A DNA stretch of 64,000 bases, from positions 4,464,001 to 4,528,000 of the forward strand of contig NZ_CP121682.1 of NCBI RefSeq assembly GCF_029760955.1. Direction: 5' to 3'. The notes under the pieces were generated by a model. That model had not been told where the DNA came from. It saw only the letters and a list, made by a program, of their open reading frames with translations, and searched no databases. The translations under genes were made by a program, and so were the position numbers. Of this stretch, positions 42,508-50,255 are shown one piece after another; position 1 is the first letter of the stretch, and every line of letters starts with the position of its first letter. This stretch comes from Streptomyces cathayae. GTDB lineage: Bacteria > Actinomycetota > Actinomycetes > Streptomycetales > Streptomycetaceae.

Positions 42508-43335
42508 CTACGCCTTGCGCCCCACCCCGCAGAAGGCGTCCACGTCCTTCGCTTCATCCTCGTCCGGCGCGCCGGCCTCCGGCCGCCATTCCGGGACCCG
42601 TACGACGCCCGGCTCCAGCAGCTCCAGGCCGTCGAAGAACCCGGCGATCTCCTCGACCTCGCGCACGTAGTACGGCACGGCGCCGCTCGCGTTGTAGGCG
42701 TTCGAGGCCGCGACCATGCCCTCGCTCGTGGCCGTACTGTCGCTGATCACCAGGTAACTCCCCGAGGGAAGCCCCGCCATGAGCCGGCGCACCAGATCAC
42801 GCGCCTGCTCGTAGTCGGCGACGTGGCCGAGCGTGTTGAGGATCATCAGCGCGACGGGCTGGGACATGTCCAGCGTCCCGGCGGCGGCCCGCAGGACGGA
42901 CTCCGGGTCGTAGAGATCGGCGTCCAGATAGTCCGTCCGGCCCTCGGGGGTGCTGGTCAGCAGGGCGTTGGCGTGGGTCAGCACGATCGGGTCGTTGTCG
43001 ACGTACACGATCCGCGCGTCCGGAGCGACGCGCTGCGCCACCTGGTGCGTGTTGTCGGCGGTCGGCAGTCCCGTACCGATGTCCAGAAACTGCCGTATCC
43101 CCTGCTGCCCGGCCAGATGCCCGACGGCCCGCCCGAGGAACAGTCGACTGGTGTGGGCCACGTCGACCAGCCCGGGGAAGATGCCCTTGATCTGGTCCCC
43201 GATCTCCCGGTCGACCTTGTAGTTGTCCTTGCCCCCGACGAAGTAGTTCCAGAACCGCGCCGAGTGCGGCTTCGTCGTATCGATGCGGGCACGTGTCTCG
43301 AAACCGGCACTGTCCGGGGTGGTGTCCTCCGACAC
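42508..43335 (-). CDS. SAM-dependent methyltransferase (DUF574 family)
   Basis: 275 residues. The N-terminal signature HSARFWNYFVGGKDNYKVDR and the SAM loop FLDIGTGLPTADNTHQVAQR identify the actinobacterial DUF574/Methyltransf_19 family, present in many paralogues in Streptomyces. Substrate unknown. GTG 43335 has GGAGG eight bases upstream. It is co-directional with the DUF397 and XRE genes. Confidence 0.93.
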   Translation of the reverse strand: MSEDTTPDSAGFETRARIDTTKPHSARFWNYFVGGKDNYKVDREIGDQIKGIFPGLVDVAHTSRLFLGRAVGHLAGQQGIRQFLDIGTGLPTADNTHQVAQRVAPDARIVYVDNDPIVLTHANALLTSTPEGRTDYLDADLYDPESVLRAAAGTLDMSQPVALMILNTLGHVADYEQARDLVRRLMAGLPSGSYLVISDSTATSEGMVAASNAYNASGAVPYYVREVEEIAGFFDGLELLEPGVVRVPEWRPEAGAPDEDEAKDVDAFCGVGRKA

Positions 43336-43472
43336 GGCTGAGCCTCCTGTGATGAGCGCGATCAGTGCGCCCAACGTAGGCGAACGTGACCGGATTTCAC
43401 CCTGGTTGGCGTCAAACCCAGCGATCGAAGCACCTGTTCCGGCCACTTCGCTGCGTGGCAGAGAGCTTGTTG

Positions 43473-43682
43473 CTACACCAGAGGTCCCGGTTGGGCCTTC
43501 AAGCCGCCGACGAAGGCGGCGAAGACCGGAGCGGGTACGGAGAAAGCGGCACGGGCCGGGTACTTCGAGTCACGGATGGCTATGCGGGCGTCGTCAGCCT
43601 CCGAGATCTCCACGCAGTCGTTGCCTTCACCGCCCCCGGAGAAGGAGGACTTGCGCCAGCGAGTAGAGGGGTGGGCGGTCAT
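43473..43682 (-). CDS. DUF397 protein
   Basis: A 69-residue partner of the XRE gene upstream. Signature RWRKSSFSGGGEGNDCVEIS and RDSKYP, then a short C-terminal helix (VFAAFVGGLKAQ). ATG 43682 has GAGGA at good spacing; a GTG at 43694 overlapping the XRE stop (GTGA) is an alternative. The pair forms a WhiJ-type module. Confidence 0.9.
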   Translation of the reverse strand: MTAHPSTRWRKSSFSGGGEGNDCVEISEADDARIAIRDSKYPARAAFSVPAPVFAAFVGGLKAQPGPLV

Positions 43683-43690
43683 TGGGTTCC

Positions 43691-44542
43691 TCACAACTCC
43701 TTGATCAACTCATGGATGAGGTCACGTGACTGATCTGGGGCGAGTGACCGTTCACTCACCCTATGGAAGAGCTTCCGGAAGTGTTCCAGCTGGGCTTCGG
43801 AATCGAGGAGTGCTGTGCCGTGAGGGGCGTCGCGTACCACGGTGTCCAGACGGGGGACCGGACCACCCAGGTGCACCATGGTGCTCCCGGCGCCCGCGAA
43901 GTCGTCCAGTGCGAAGGGGATGACCCTGACCGTGACATGGTCGGCATCGGACATCTCGAGGATGCGCGTCAGTTGAGCCCGAGTCGCAGCACGTCCGGCG
44001 ACCTTGATCCGGAGCGCTGCTTCATGGATCACGGTGTCGTACGGGATCGGATCTGGGCATTCGATGACGATCTTCCGCCGCATCCTGTGTGACACTCGGT
44101 GTTCCACCTCCGAGTCCGGGAATTCCGGGTTCATGTAGGCGAACAGGGCCCGTGCGTAGTCCTCCGTCTGAAACAGCCCCGGCACGTGGATGACCGCCAC
44201 GTCCTTCCGAAACTTCGCGTGGTGCTCCAACTCGGCGAGATCCAGGTACGCGGCGGGCAGAAGACCTCGGTAGTCCTCCCACCAGCCGCGGGCCCGCTCA
44301 GACGCCATGGAGACCAACGCGTCGATCAACTCGACGTTCGAACAGGAATAGTTGGCGGCAAGGCGACGTAGCCGTTCCTCGCTTACGCCGGCGAGGGCGG
44401 ATTCGATGTGGCTGATCTGCACGGGGCTCACTCCGAGCAGCGCCGCCGCCTCCCGAGCGGCCAACCCCGCAGCGTCACGGAGGCGACGCAACTCGGTCGC
44501 CAATCTCAACTGACGCGCCGTCGGTTCACGCCTCAAGGCCAT
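43691..44542 (-). CDS. XRE-type regulator with DUF5753
   Basis: 283 residues. HTH: RQLRLATELRRLRDAAGLAA, REAAALLGVSPVQISHIESA; then DUF5753 (HVPGLFQTEDYARALFAYMN, HVTVRVIPFALDDFAGAGST). It is the second such regulator in the window, here with a divergent RsbW-like ATPase. ATG 44542 has GGGGAG upstream. Its stop overlaps or abuts the DUF397 gene. Confidence 0.92.
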   Translation of the reverse strand: MALRREPTARQLRLATELRRLRDAAGLAAREAAALLGVSPVQISHIESALAGVSEERLRRLAANYSCSNVELIDALVSMASERARGWWEDYRGLLPAAYLDLAELEHHAKFRKDVAVIHVPGLFQTEDYARALFAYMNPEFPDSEVEHRVSHRMRRKIVIECPDPIPYDTVIHEAALRIKVAGRAATRAQLTRILEMSDADHVTVRVIPFALDDFAGAGSTMVHLGGPVPRLDTVVRDAPHGTALLDSEAQLEHFRKLFHRVSERSLAPDQSRDLIHELIKEL

Positions 44543-44774
44543 CGACTGCTCCCCAATCCAATGCGCCAGTGAACGCAACTCGTTCGGGGCCAGATTACGC
44601 GAACCGGCTTGCGTGACATGAAGAATTAGACCTACCTTCGGTGACGCGTTGAGTGCTCTGCGTGAGATGGGGCGTCGGAAGTGCACCGCTTCGTCCTGCC
44701 GTGACGTGGCGGCAGTGACACCGTCGCCCGTCCTCCTGCAGCGCTCCCAACTCCCTCACCCAACTGGAGTTCGC

Positions 44775-45188
44775 ATGCCCGAAACCGAGCCGTGGGAGTA
44801 CTCCCTGTACATCCCGAACGACCCGAGAGCCGTCACCATCTGCCGTCGCACCCTGCGCCTGATCCTCACCATGCACGGCCTGATTCGTCTGGTCGACGTC
44901 GCGGAGCTGATGGCTACGGAGTTGGTCTCCAACGCCGTGCGTCACACCAAGGGGCCGGCGGCACTGCGGGTGCGCTGGTCGGTCAACGGCGTCCTGCGGA
45001 TCGGGGCGTGGGACGCGGACCCGTCCCCGCCGGAGCCGCCGAGGCCCTTCACCCCGGAGCTGGAGGGGGAGGACGGGCGGGGCCTGGCGCTGGTGCGGGC
45101 CTGCGCCGACGTGTGGGGCTGGCATCCGCTCTCCCGGTTCGGCAACCGGGGCAAGTACGTATGGTGCGAGCTGGGCGCTGCTGGGTGA
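44775..45188 (+). CDS. ATP-binding protein, RsbW/SpoIIAB-like
   Basis: 137 residues of the GHKL fold: N box LMATELVSNAVRHTKGPAAL and G box EDGRGLALVRACADVWGWHP. It is divergent from the XRE/DUF397 pair, an arrangement that recurs in Streptomyces (abaA/whiJ-like clusters). It probably regulates a sigma factor or the XRE partner. ATG 44775 has GGAG six bases upstream; the upstream frame lacks a start signal. Confidence 0.88.
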   Translation: MPETEPWEYSLYIPNDPRAVTICRRTLRLILTMHGLIRLVDVAELMATELVSNAVRHTKGPAALRVRWSVNGVLRIGAWDADPSPPEPPRPFTPELEGEDGRGLALVRACADVWGWHPLSRFGNRGKYVWCELGAAG

Positions 45189-45343
45189 CCAAGTATCCTG
45201 CGCGCAGGCTCCGCCCTTCAAGGCAGGGTCGGTAGTCGGGGTGCCCGGGGCGACCCGAGTGCTGACCGGTCTCGGTATGCCCGGCGCCCCGCCGGAGCGC
45301 ACTCGAGCAGGTGCGCGTGAAGCCCCGGGAGCGTGCTCTCGCG

Positions 45344-45847
45344 TCACGGCAACACGCGTGTGAGCCAGACCACTTCACCGTTGTCTTCCGTGGAAACGTG
45401 ATCCCGCTCGAACCCGAGCTTCTCAAGGACACGGAGCGACGGTGTGTTCCATGCGCCGACGGTCGACCAGAGCCGTTTCCGCCCGGTCGCGACAGCGGCA
45501 TCGAGCACCGCCCTGGCCGCCTCGGTGGCGTAGCCATGCCCATGCGCGCGCTGGAACAGCTCATACGCGATCTCGGGCTCCTCCAGGGTGGAGCGGCCGA
45601 TGATCAGCCCGCAGTAGCCGATGAAGTCGCCTTCGTCACGGCGCTGGATGGGCAACAGGGCGATCCCCGTGGTCGCCGTCGCGGTGAGCAGCTCCGCGAT
45701 GGACGTCCGGATGTGCTCAACGGTGGGGGTCCCCTTGCCGCGTTCGGAGAGGAGGGCGCAGAACTCGGCGGCGTCCGACTCGACCCACGGCCGCAGGATC
45801 AGCCGCTCGGTCTCAAGGTGGAACGGCATTTTTTTGTACGCAGTCAT
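45344..45847 (-). CDS. GNAT family acetyltransferase
   Basis: 167 residues, RimJ-like: FHLETERLILRPWVESDAAE at the start, YELFQRAHGHGYATEAARAV as the acyl-CoA loop, NTPSLRVLEKLGFERDHVST at the end. Substrate unknown. ATG 45847 has GGGGG closely upstream. Confidence 0.9.
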   Translation of the reverse strand: MTAYKKMPFHLETERLILRPWVESDAAEFCALLSERGKGTPTVEHIRTSIAELLTATATTGIALLPIQRRDEGDFIGYCGLIIGRSTLEEPEIAYELFQRAHGHGYATEAARAVLDAAVATGRKRLWSTVGAWNTPSLRVLEKLGFERDHVSTEDNGEVVWLTRVLP

Positions 45848-45954
45848 GCCCCCACTCTTCCCACGGAACATCACGGACGAGCCATGCTCGTGACCTGTGG
45901 ATCGGCTCGGAGAGGTGCGCCCGGGCTGAGCGGCGTCCGGCCTGCGCCGACGGT

Positions 45955-46407
45955 CTATGCGGGCAAGGGCCGGTCGTCGACGACGTTCTTCATGACGAGG
46001 GTGGAGGTCAGGCGCTGCACTCCGGGCAGGCGGGCGAGTTGCTGGTCGTAGAGCTGCTGGTAGGCGGTGAGGTCGGTGGTGGCGACCCGCAGGAGGTAGT
46101 CGGGTTCGCCGAAGAGTCGTTGGGCCTGGAGGACGTGCGGGATGGCGCTCACCGCTTCTTCGAAGGAGGTGACGGTGTCGGGATCCTCCCAGCGCAGCGT
46201 GGCGAAGACGAGGGTTTCGAAGTGGAGGCCGACGGCGGCGGGGTCGACGACGGCGCGGTAGCCGCGGATCGCACCTTCGCGTTCGAGGTCGCGCAGGCGG
46301 CGGTGGCAGGGCGAGACGCTCAGCTGCACACGTGCGGCGAGTTCGGTGACCGTGAGACGGCCGTCCACCTGCAGTTCAGCAAGAATCTTCCGGTCTAGGG
46401 CGTCCAT
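45955..46407 (-). CDS. Lrp/AsnC family transcriptional regulator
   Basis: 150 residues. Winged HTH (DRKILAELQVDGRLTVTELA, RVQLSVSPCHRRLRDLEREG) and a RAM effector domain (about 65-145). Divergent from a LysE-family exporter across 111 bp, so it very probably controls that exporter in response to an amino acid. The intergenic region holds repeated AGATTCT boxes. ATG 46407 has GGAGGAG about ten bases upstream. Confidence 0.93.
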   Translation of the reverse strand: MDALDRKILAELQVDGRLTVTELAARVQLSVSPCHRRLRDLEREGAIRGYRAVVDPAAVGLHFETLVFATLRWEDPDTVTSFEEAVSAIPHVLQAQRLFGEPDYLLRVATTDLTAYQQLYDQQLARLPGVQRLTSTLVMKNVVDDRPLPA

Positions 46408-46439
46408 GAAGAAGATTCTCCTCCAATAGGCGAGATTCT
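46382..46439. promoter_or_regulatory. AGATTCT boxes, probable Lrp-type binding sites
   Basis: AGATTCT occurs at 46413-46419 and 46433-46439, 20 bp apart, with the inverse AGAATCT at 46382-46388 inside the regulator gene. The spacing suits multimeric Lrp wrapping. Confidence 0.5.
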
Positions 46440-46518
46440 GGGGTAAAGAAAGGAACACTTTCGGGCCGGTCCGGCCTAGCCTCCCTTGCGTAGCTGGGTA
46501 CGTGAGAGGGACGGATTC

Positions 46519-47136
46519 ATGGACGCGACCACGCTGGCGGCTTTTCTGGCGGTGGACCTCCTGCTGGTGTTCACCCCGGGGGCGGACTGGGCCTTCACGA
46601 TCTCGGCGGGTCTGCGGGAGCGCTCGGTCCTCCCGGCCGTGACCGGGCTGATCGCCGGGTACGCGGGCTACACGATCCTGGCCGTCGCGGGCCTGGTCGT
46701 GATCGTGGCGAGCTCGCCGGTCGTGCTCACCGCGTTGACCGTTGCCGGAGCCGGCTACCTGGTCTGGCTGGGCTGGAACGTGCTGCGCCAGCCGGCAGCC
46801 CTGGCGGCCTCCGAGGAGACGGCCGGTGCCTCCCGGAGACAGGTGATGCTCAAGGGCGCCGGGATCAGCGGCCTGAACCCCAAGGCGCTGTTGCTGTACT
46901 TCTCGCTGTTCCCGCAGTTCATCGACACCACCGGCGGCTGGCCCGTCGCCGCGCAGACCGGCCTGTTCGGCACCCTGCACATGACCGCCTGCGCGCTGGT
47001 GTACCTCACGGTCGGCTTCCTCGCCCGCACCGTTCTGAAGACCCGGCCCTCCGCGGCCCGGGCGGTCACCCGCGCCTCGGGCGCCATCATGATCGTCATT
47101 GGTGTCGTCCTGCTCGCGGAACGCCTGGCCGCCTGA
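46519..47136 (+). CDS. LysE family amino-acid exporter
   Basis: 205 residues with six membrane helices. The family signature is near the N-terminus (FTPGADWAFTISAGLRERSV), then LIAGYAGYTILAVAGLVVIV and the conserved GISGLNPKALLLYFSLFPQF. Exports amino acids or related compounds across the membrane. It is controlled by the divergent Lrp-type gene (inference). ATG 46519 has GGGACGG upstream. Confidence 0.93.
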   Translation: MDATTLAAFLAVDLLLVFTPGADWAFTISAGLRERSVLPAVTGLIAGYAGYTILAVAGLVVIVASSPVVLTALTVAGAGYLVWLGWNVLRQPAALAASEETAGASRRQVMLKGAGISGLNPKALLLYFSLFPQFIDTTGGWPVAAQTGLFGTLHMTACALVYLTVGFLARTVLKTRPSAARAVTRASGAIMIVIGVVLLAERLAA

Positions 47137-47180
47137 CCGGACCCGCCCTGCTGCACACCGGCACGAAGGAGAACACGGAC

Positions 47181-47333
47181 ATGGAAGACCACACGCTGTT
47201 GGAGCAGGCGAGTCCCGCGGTCCGCAAGCGCGTCCAGGGCAGCTTCGACCGCCGGGGCCTGATGACCCACCTCGGCGCATCGATCGGTGGCGTTCTCACG
47301 GCAGGTCGGTGCGTCCCAGCCAGGCCGGCTTGA
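47181..47333 (+). pseudogene. 5' fragment of a PaaI-type thioesterase gene
   Basis: ATG 47181 with an AAGGAGA ribosome binding site begins MEDHTLLEQASPAVRKRVQG and FDRRGLMTHLGASIGGVL, typical of PaaI hotdog thioesterases. After about 37 codons homology stops, and the frame closes at 47333 inside the opposite-strand gene. About 100 residues including the catalytic region are missing. Confidence 0.65.
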
Positions 47334-47748
47334 CCGGTACCCCGTCTGCGTACCGCTCGATCTGCTGTTCCGCGGGCTCGGGCGCCGCGGCGACGGGCGT
47401 ACTCGGCGCCTCCACCACAGGTTCCGGCGCAGGATCCGGCACGGTTTCCACCACCGGTTCCGGGGCGGGGGGTGCGGCGGAGTCCTCGATCAGTTCCGCC
47501 ACCGTGAACCGGGTGACGAACGACTGCCACGCCCCGTCCACGACGAGCAGGAACCCGTCGTCCTGCCGCAGGAGCCGACGGCGCTTGGGGTTTCTGGGGT
47601 GCGGGGGCGAGTAGCTTCGCGCCCGTCGTTCCAGCTCCGCGAGTGCCTCCTCGCGCTCTCCGGTGACGTGAGCGAGCACGTATGCCTCGGTGTGCTTGCG
47701 TTCTCCGACCCCCATGGTGGTCTCGATGACCAGGCCCCAGGTCGTCAT
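47296..47748 (-). CDS. Conserved protein of unknown function, partner of the TerD-nuclease gene
   Basis: 150 residues: an N-terminal domain of about 85 (MTTWGLVIETTMGVGERKHT, HPRNPKRRRLLRQDDGFLLV, GAWQSFVTRFTVAELIED), then a Pro/Ala/Glu/Val-rich linker with a repeated PEPVVE motif and a short conserved end. No recognised family. It lies 65 bp downstream of the TerD-nuclease gene on the same strand, so it is probably co-transcribed. ATG 47748 has GGGGGAC upstream. Its 3' end abuts the broken thioesterase fragment. Confidence 0.78.
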   Translation of the reverse strand: MTTWGLVIETTMGVGERKHTEAYVLAHVTGEREEALAELERRARSYSPPHPRNPKRRRLLRQDDGFLLVVDGAWQSFVTRFTVAELIEDSAAPPAPEPVVETVPDPAPEPVVEAPSTPVAAAPEPAEQQIERYADGVPVKPAWLGRTDLP

Positions 47749-47813
47749 GTTCTTTGTCCCCCTCGTCCGCCCTGGCCCCGCCTCCGAACCGGCACGGCCG
47801 CTCGACGGCGGCA

Positions 47814-49916
47814 CTATTCCACGTCGACGCCGTAGTCCCGGACCAGTTCCTCCAGGCCGCCCCGGTATCCCCTGCCGCCGGTGACGAAGTCCCAGTCGCC
47901 GTTCGCGCGGCGGCGGAAGGAGCCCAGTACGAGGGCGGTCTCGTCCGGGCGGCCGTCGGAGACGTGTAGTTGGCCGAGCGGGGTGCCCTCGGAGTCCAGC
48001 AGTCGGATGCCGGCGTCGGTGAACTCGGACAGGTCGGCCGCGGGGTTGGCGACGGGGTCGACCGCGGCGATGACGACGAGACGGTCGGCGTGTGCCGGCA
48101 GGGCGTCGAAGGAGACCTGGACGGCGGCCCTGTCGGGCGCGACGGGGACGAGCGTGCGCACCGTGCCGTCGGGTGTGCGGGGGTTGTTGTAGAAGACGAA
48201 GTGGTCGTCGTCCAGGACCCGGTTGCCGTGGCAGACGAGCGCGCACACGTCGAGGGCGACGTTGCCCGACCAGTACATGCCCAGCACGTTGTGGTCGTCC
48301 GCGCCGGTGTCACCGCCGGTTTTGCTGTCCGGTGCCGTCCGCTGAGCGGGCACCGGGCGTTCGCCGCCGCCGCCCAGGCGCCCGCGCAGCCCGTGGCGGT
48401 GCAGCAGGTCGACCAGTTCGGAGCCCGCCACCAGTTCCAGGGGTTTGCCGTTGGCGAAGGTGTGCGAGCCGGGGCCGAACGCGGAGGTGGTGACCAGGAC
48501 CCCCTTGTTGGCGCCGGCGTCCTGGACGGTTCCGTACAGGTCGCGGACGGCGGTCGGGGGGACGGTGTTGCGGTAGCGCTTGACCTGCACGACGATCTTG
48601 CCGCCGCGGATCGGGGCCGGGTCCAGCGCGTCGACGTCGACACCGCCGTCGTTCGAGCGCTGGGTGGTCACGGCCTGCATGCCCATGGCCCGGAACAGGT
48701 CGGCGACCAGCGTTTCGAAGGCGACGGGGTCCATCTCGTACAGATCCGGCTCCTCGCCGTCCCCATGGGTGACGACGTTGTTGCCGACGTCCTCGGGAAG
48801 CCGGCCGGGCCGCACGGGCGTGTACTGGTCGGGGCGTGGGGACAACTGCCCCCGGAGGCCGTCCACCAGGCAGTTGACCGCGTTCACCTGTTCCAGGTGC
48901 AGCGCGGCGAACGTCGCACGCGGAGCCATGACGGTGGCGAGGAACATGGGCGCCCGTCTGCCGGTCACCGGGTCGTGATCGTCCACGAACCCGTTCAGCG
49001 CGACCGATTCCAGCGCGCCGAACTCGTCGGCCGCGAACAGGTCCCGCAGCACCAGCAGGAGGCACTGCGCGAGTACGTCCCGGTACAGGGTGCGGCGTTG
49101 GGTGACCGGTCGGGGCGACTCCTTCACCTGGTCGGCGTTGATCAGGTAGCGCGCCGACTTCGCCTCCGGGACGACGTCGTACCTGGGCAGCTCCCAGTTC
49201 AGCACCAGCTGGCGCGCCCCCGGGTCGTACGCCGCGGACAGCCTGCGGGGCAGGTCCTCCGGCCAGCCGGTCGAGGCGTAGAGGGCGGCGGAGAAGTACT
49301 CCACCGCGGCCTCCGGATCTCCGTTGCGGAGCCCCGTCGCCATCTCCGCGACGCCGGCGTTGTGCCGACGGATCTCGGCCGTCCGGGCCTCGGCCCACTG
49401 CTGGTACTGCGCCTGATAGGTGGCCAGTTGGTGCAGGCGCTGCGCTTCGGCGGCCTGTGCGGCGTGCCAGTCGCGCTCGAACCTGGAGCGGGCCTCCGCC
49501 TGCGCCTGCGCCCGGCGTGCGGCGGTCCAGCCGCTCTGCTGCGGCTGGTACTGATGCTGGTTCGGGTCCGGCATGGGGAGGGGGTGCGCGAGCTGTCCCG
49601 GGGCGAACGCCTCGATCTGCTCCGGCCGGGCGAGCGCGTCGGTCCGGAAGGCCGGAGCCCGGCATCCCGTCGTCAACAGGCCCTGCAACGCCTCGACCTG
49701 CGCGTCGAGTTCCTGCGTACGGCGCCGGGCCTCCGCCTCGCGTTGCTCCCGGTACGCCGCTTTCTGCTCACGGTAGCTGCGGGTGATCTCCCGCCGGTGG
49801 GCGCGCTGCTGCCGCTCCTGCTCCCGCTGGAACCTGGCTTGCGCCTCCTGTTGACGTTGCTGTTGGCGCTGCGCCTCGGCCCAGACGGCGACCAACCCAT
49901 TGGAGCGACGGCTCAT
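47814..49916 (-). CDS. Coiled-coil / Mrr-type nuclease / TerD fusion protein
   Basis: 700 residues in three parts. Residues 10-180 are highly charged Gln/Arg/Glu coiled coil. Residues 395-510 form a Mrr-like restriction endonuclease domain (MDPVAFETLVADLFRAMG, D427, then Q444-V-K446). Residues 545-700 form a TerD domain (ALDVCALV, DDDHFVFYNNP, DFVTGGRGYRGGLEELVRDY). The nuclease cuts DNA; TerD domains bind Ca2+ and occur in stress and phage-resistance systems. Residues 200-390 resemble nothing I recognise. A defence role is inference. ATG 49916 has GGGGAGGG upstream. Confidence 0.88.
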   Translation of the reverse strand: MSRRSNGLVAVWAEAQRQQQRQQEAQARFQREQERQQRAHRREITRSYREQKAAYREQREAEARRRTQELDAQVEALQGLLTTGCRAPAFRTDALARPEQIEAFAPGQLAHPLPMPDPNQHQYQPQQSGWTAARRAQAQAEARSRFERDWHAAQAAEAQRLHQLATYQAQYQQWAEARTAEIRRHNAGVAEMATGLRNGDPEAAVEYFSAALYASTGWPEDLPRRLSAAYDPGARQLVLNWELPRYDVVPEAKSARYLINADQVKESPRPVTQRRTLYRDVLAQCLLLVLRDLFAADEFGALESVALNGFVDDHDPVTGRRAPMFLATVMAPRATFAALHLEQVNAVNCLVDGLRGQLSPRPDQYTPVRPGRLPEDVGNNVVTHGDGEEPDLYEMDPVAFETLVADLFRAMGMQAVTTQRSNDGGVDVDALDPAPIRGGKIVVQVKRYRNTVPPTAVRDLYGTVQDAGANKGVLVTTSAFGPGSHTFANGKPLELVAGSELVDLLHRHGLRGRLGGGGERPVPAQRTAPDSKTGGDTGADDHNVLGMYWSGNVALDVCALVCHGNRVLDDDHFVFYNNPRTPDGTVRTLVPVAPDRAAVQVSFDALPAHADRLVVIAAVDPVANPAADLSEFTDAGIRLLDSEGTPLGQLHVSDGRPDETALVLGSFRRRANGDWDFVTGGRGYRGGLEELVRDYGVDVE

Positions 49917-50210
49917 GCTCGACAGGCCCTCCCCACCGGTGACCCGGCATGCGTGCACCAGGCTCCGGCCCCATAACCAGCAGTGATGGAAAGACTCTAG
50001 TCGGCAACCGGTCGCGCACCCACACGCTTGCTTCAAGTGATCTTCACTTCATCGTCACCGACCTCGGGAGGCGCCGGGGCGGCCTCCGGGATGAGGGCCG
50101 GACGGGCCCGCGATGGTGCTCTGCCGCCCGCGCTCAGGGGCGTCAACTCGAACCTGTGTCAGAGGTCTTGTGCCCCCGTGTGGCGTGTGGCACAGTCCAG
50201 CGCCACCGAG

Positions 50211-50225
50211 TGTCAAAAAATGACA
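50211..50225. promoter_or_regulatory. Inverted repeat TGTCA-A5-TGACA upstream of the MFS gene
   Basis: Five-base arms around an A5 spacer, 30 bases before the MFS start. The A-run is unusual for this genome. Likely a regulator site. Confidence 0.4.
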
Positions 50226-50255
50226 TCCAGTGCCATACGCTCCGGGAGCCCCGTT

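Noticed and set aside
41471..42670. Overlapping 240-256 codon frames on both strands
   Set aside because: They are patchworks over remnants; neither has a coherent domain along its length.
45205..45240. Possible solitary end of another tnpB element (GCCCTTCAAGGCAGGG)
   Set aside because: It resembles a right-end hairpin, but the stem is weak, no partner end or tnpB remnant is nearby, and the flanking genes are intact.
50040..50255. Longer N-terminus of the MFS transporter from 50028 or 50220
   Set aside because: The extra residues are not hydrophobic or conserved-looking, and only GTG 50256 has a good ribosome binding site.
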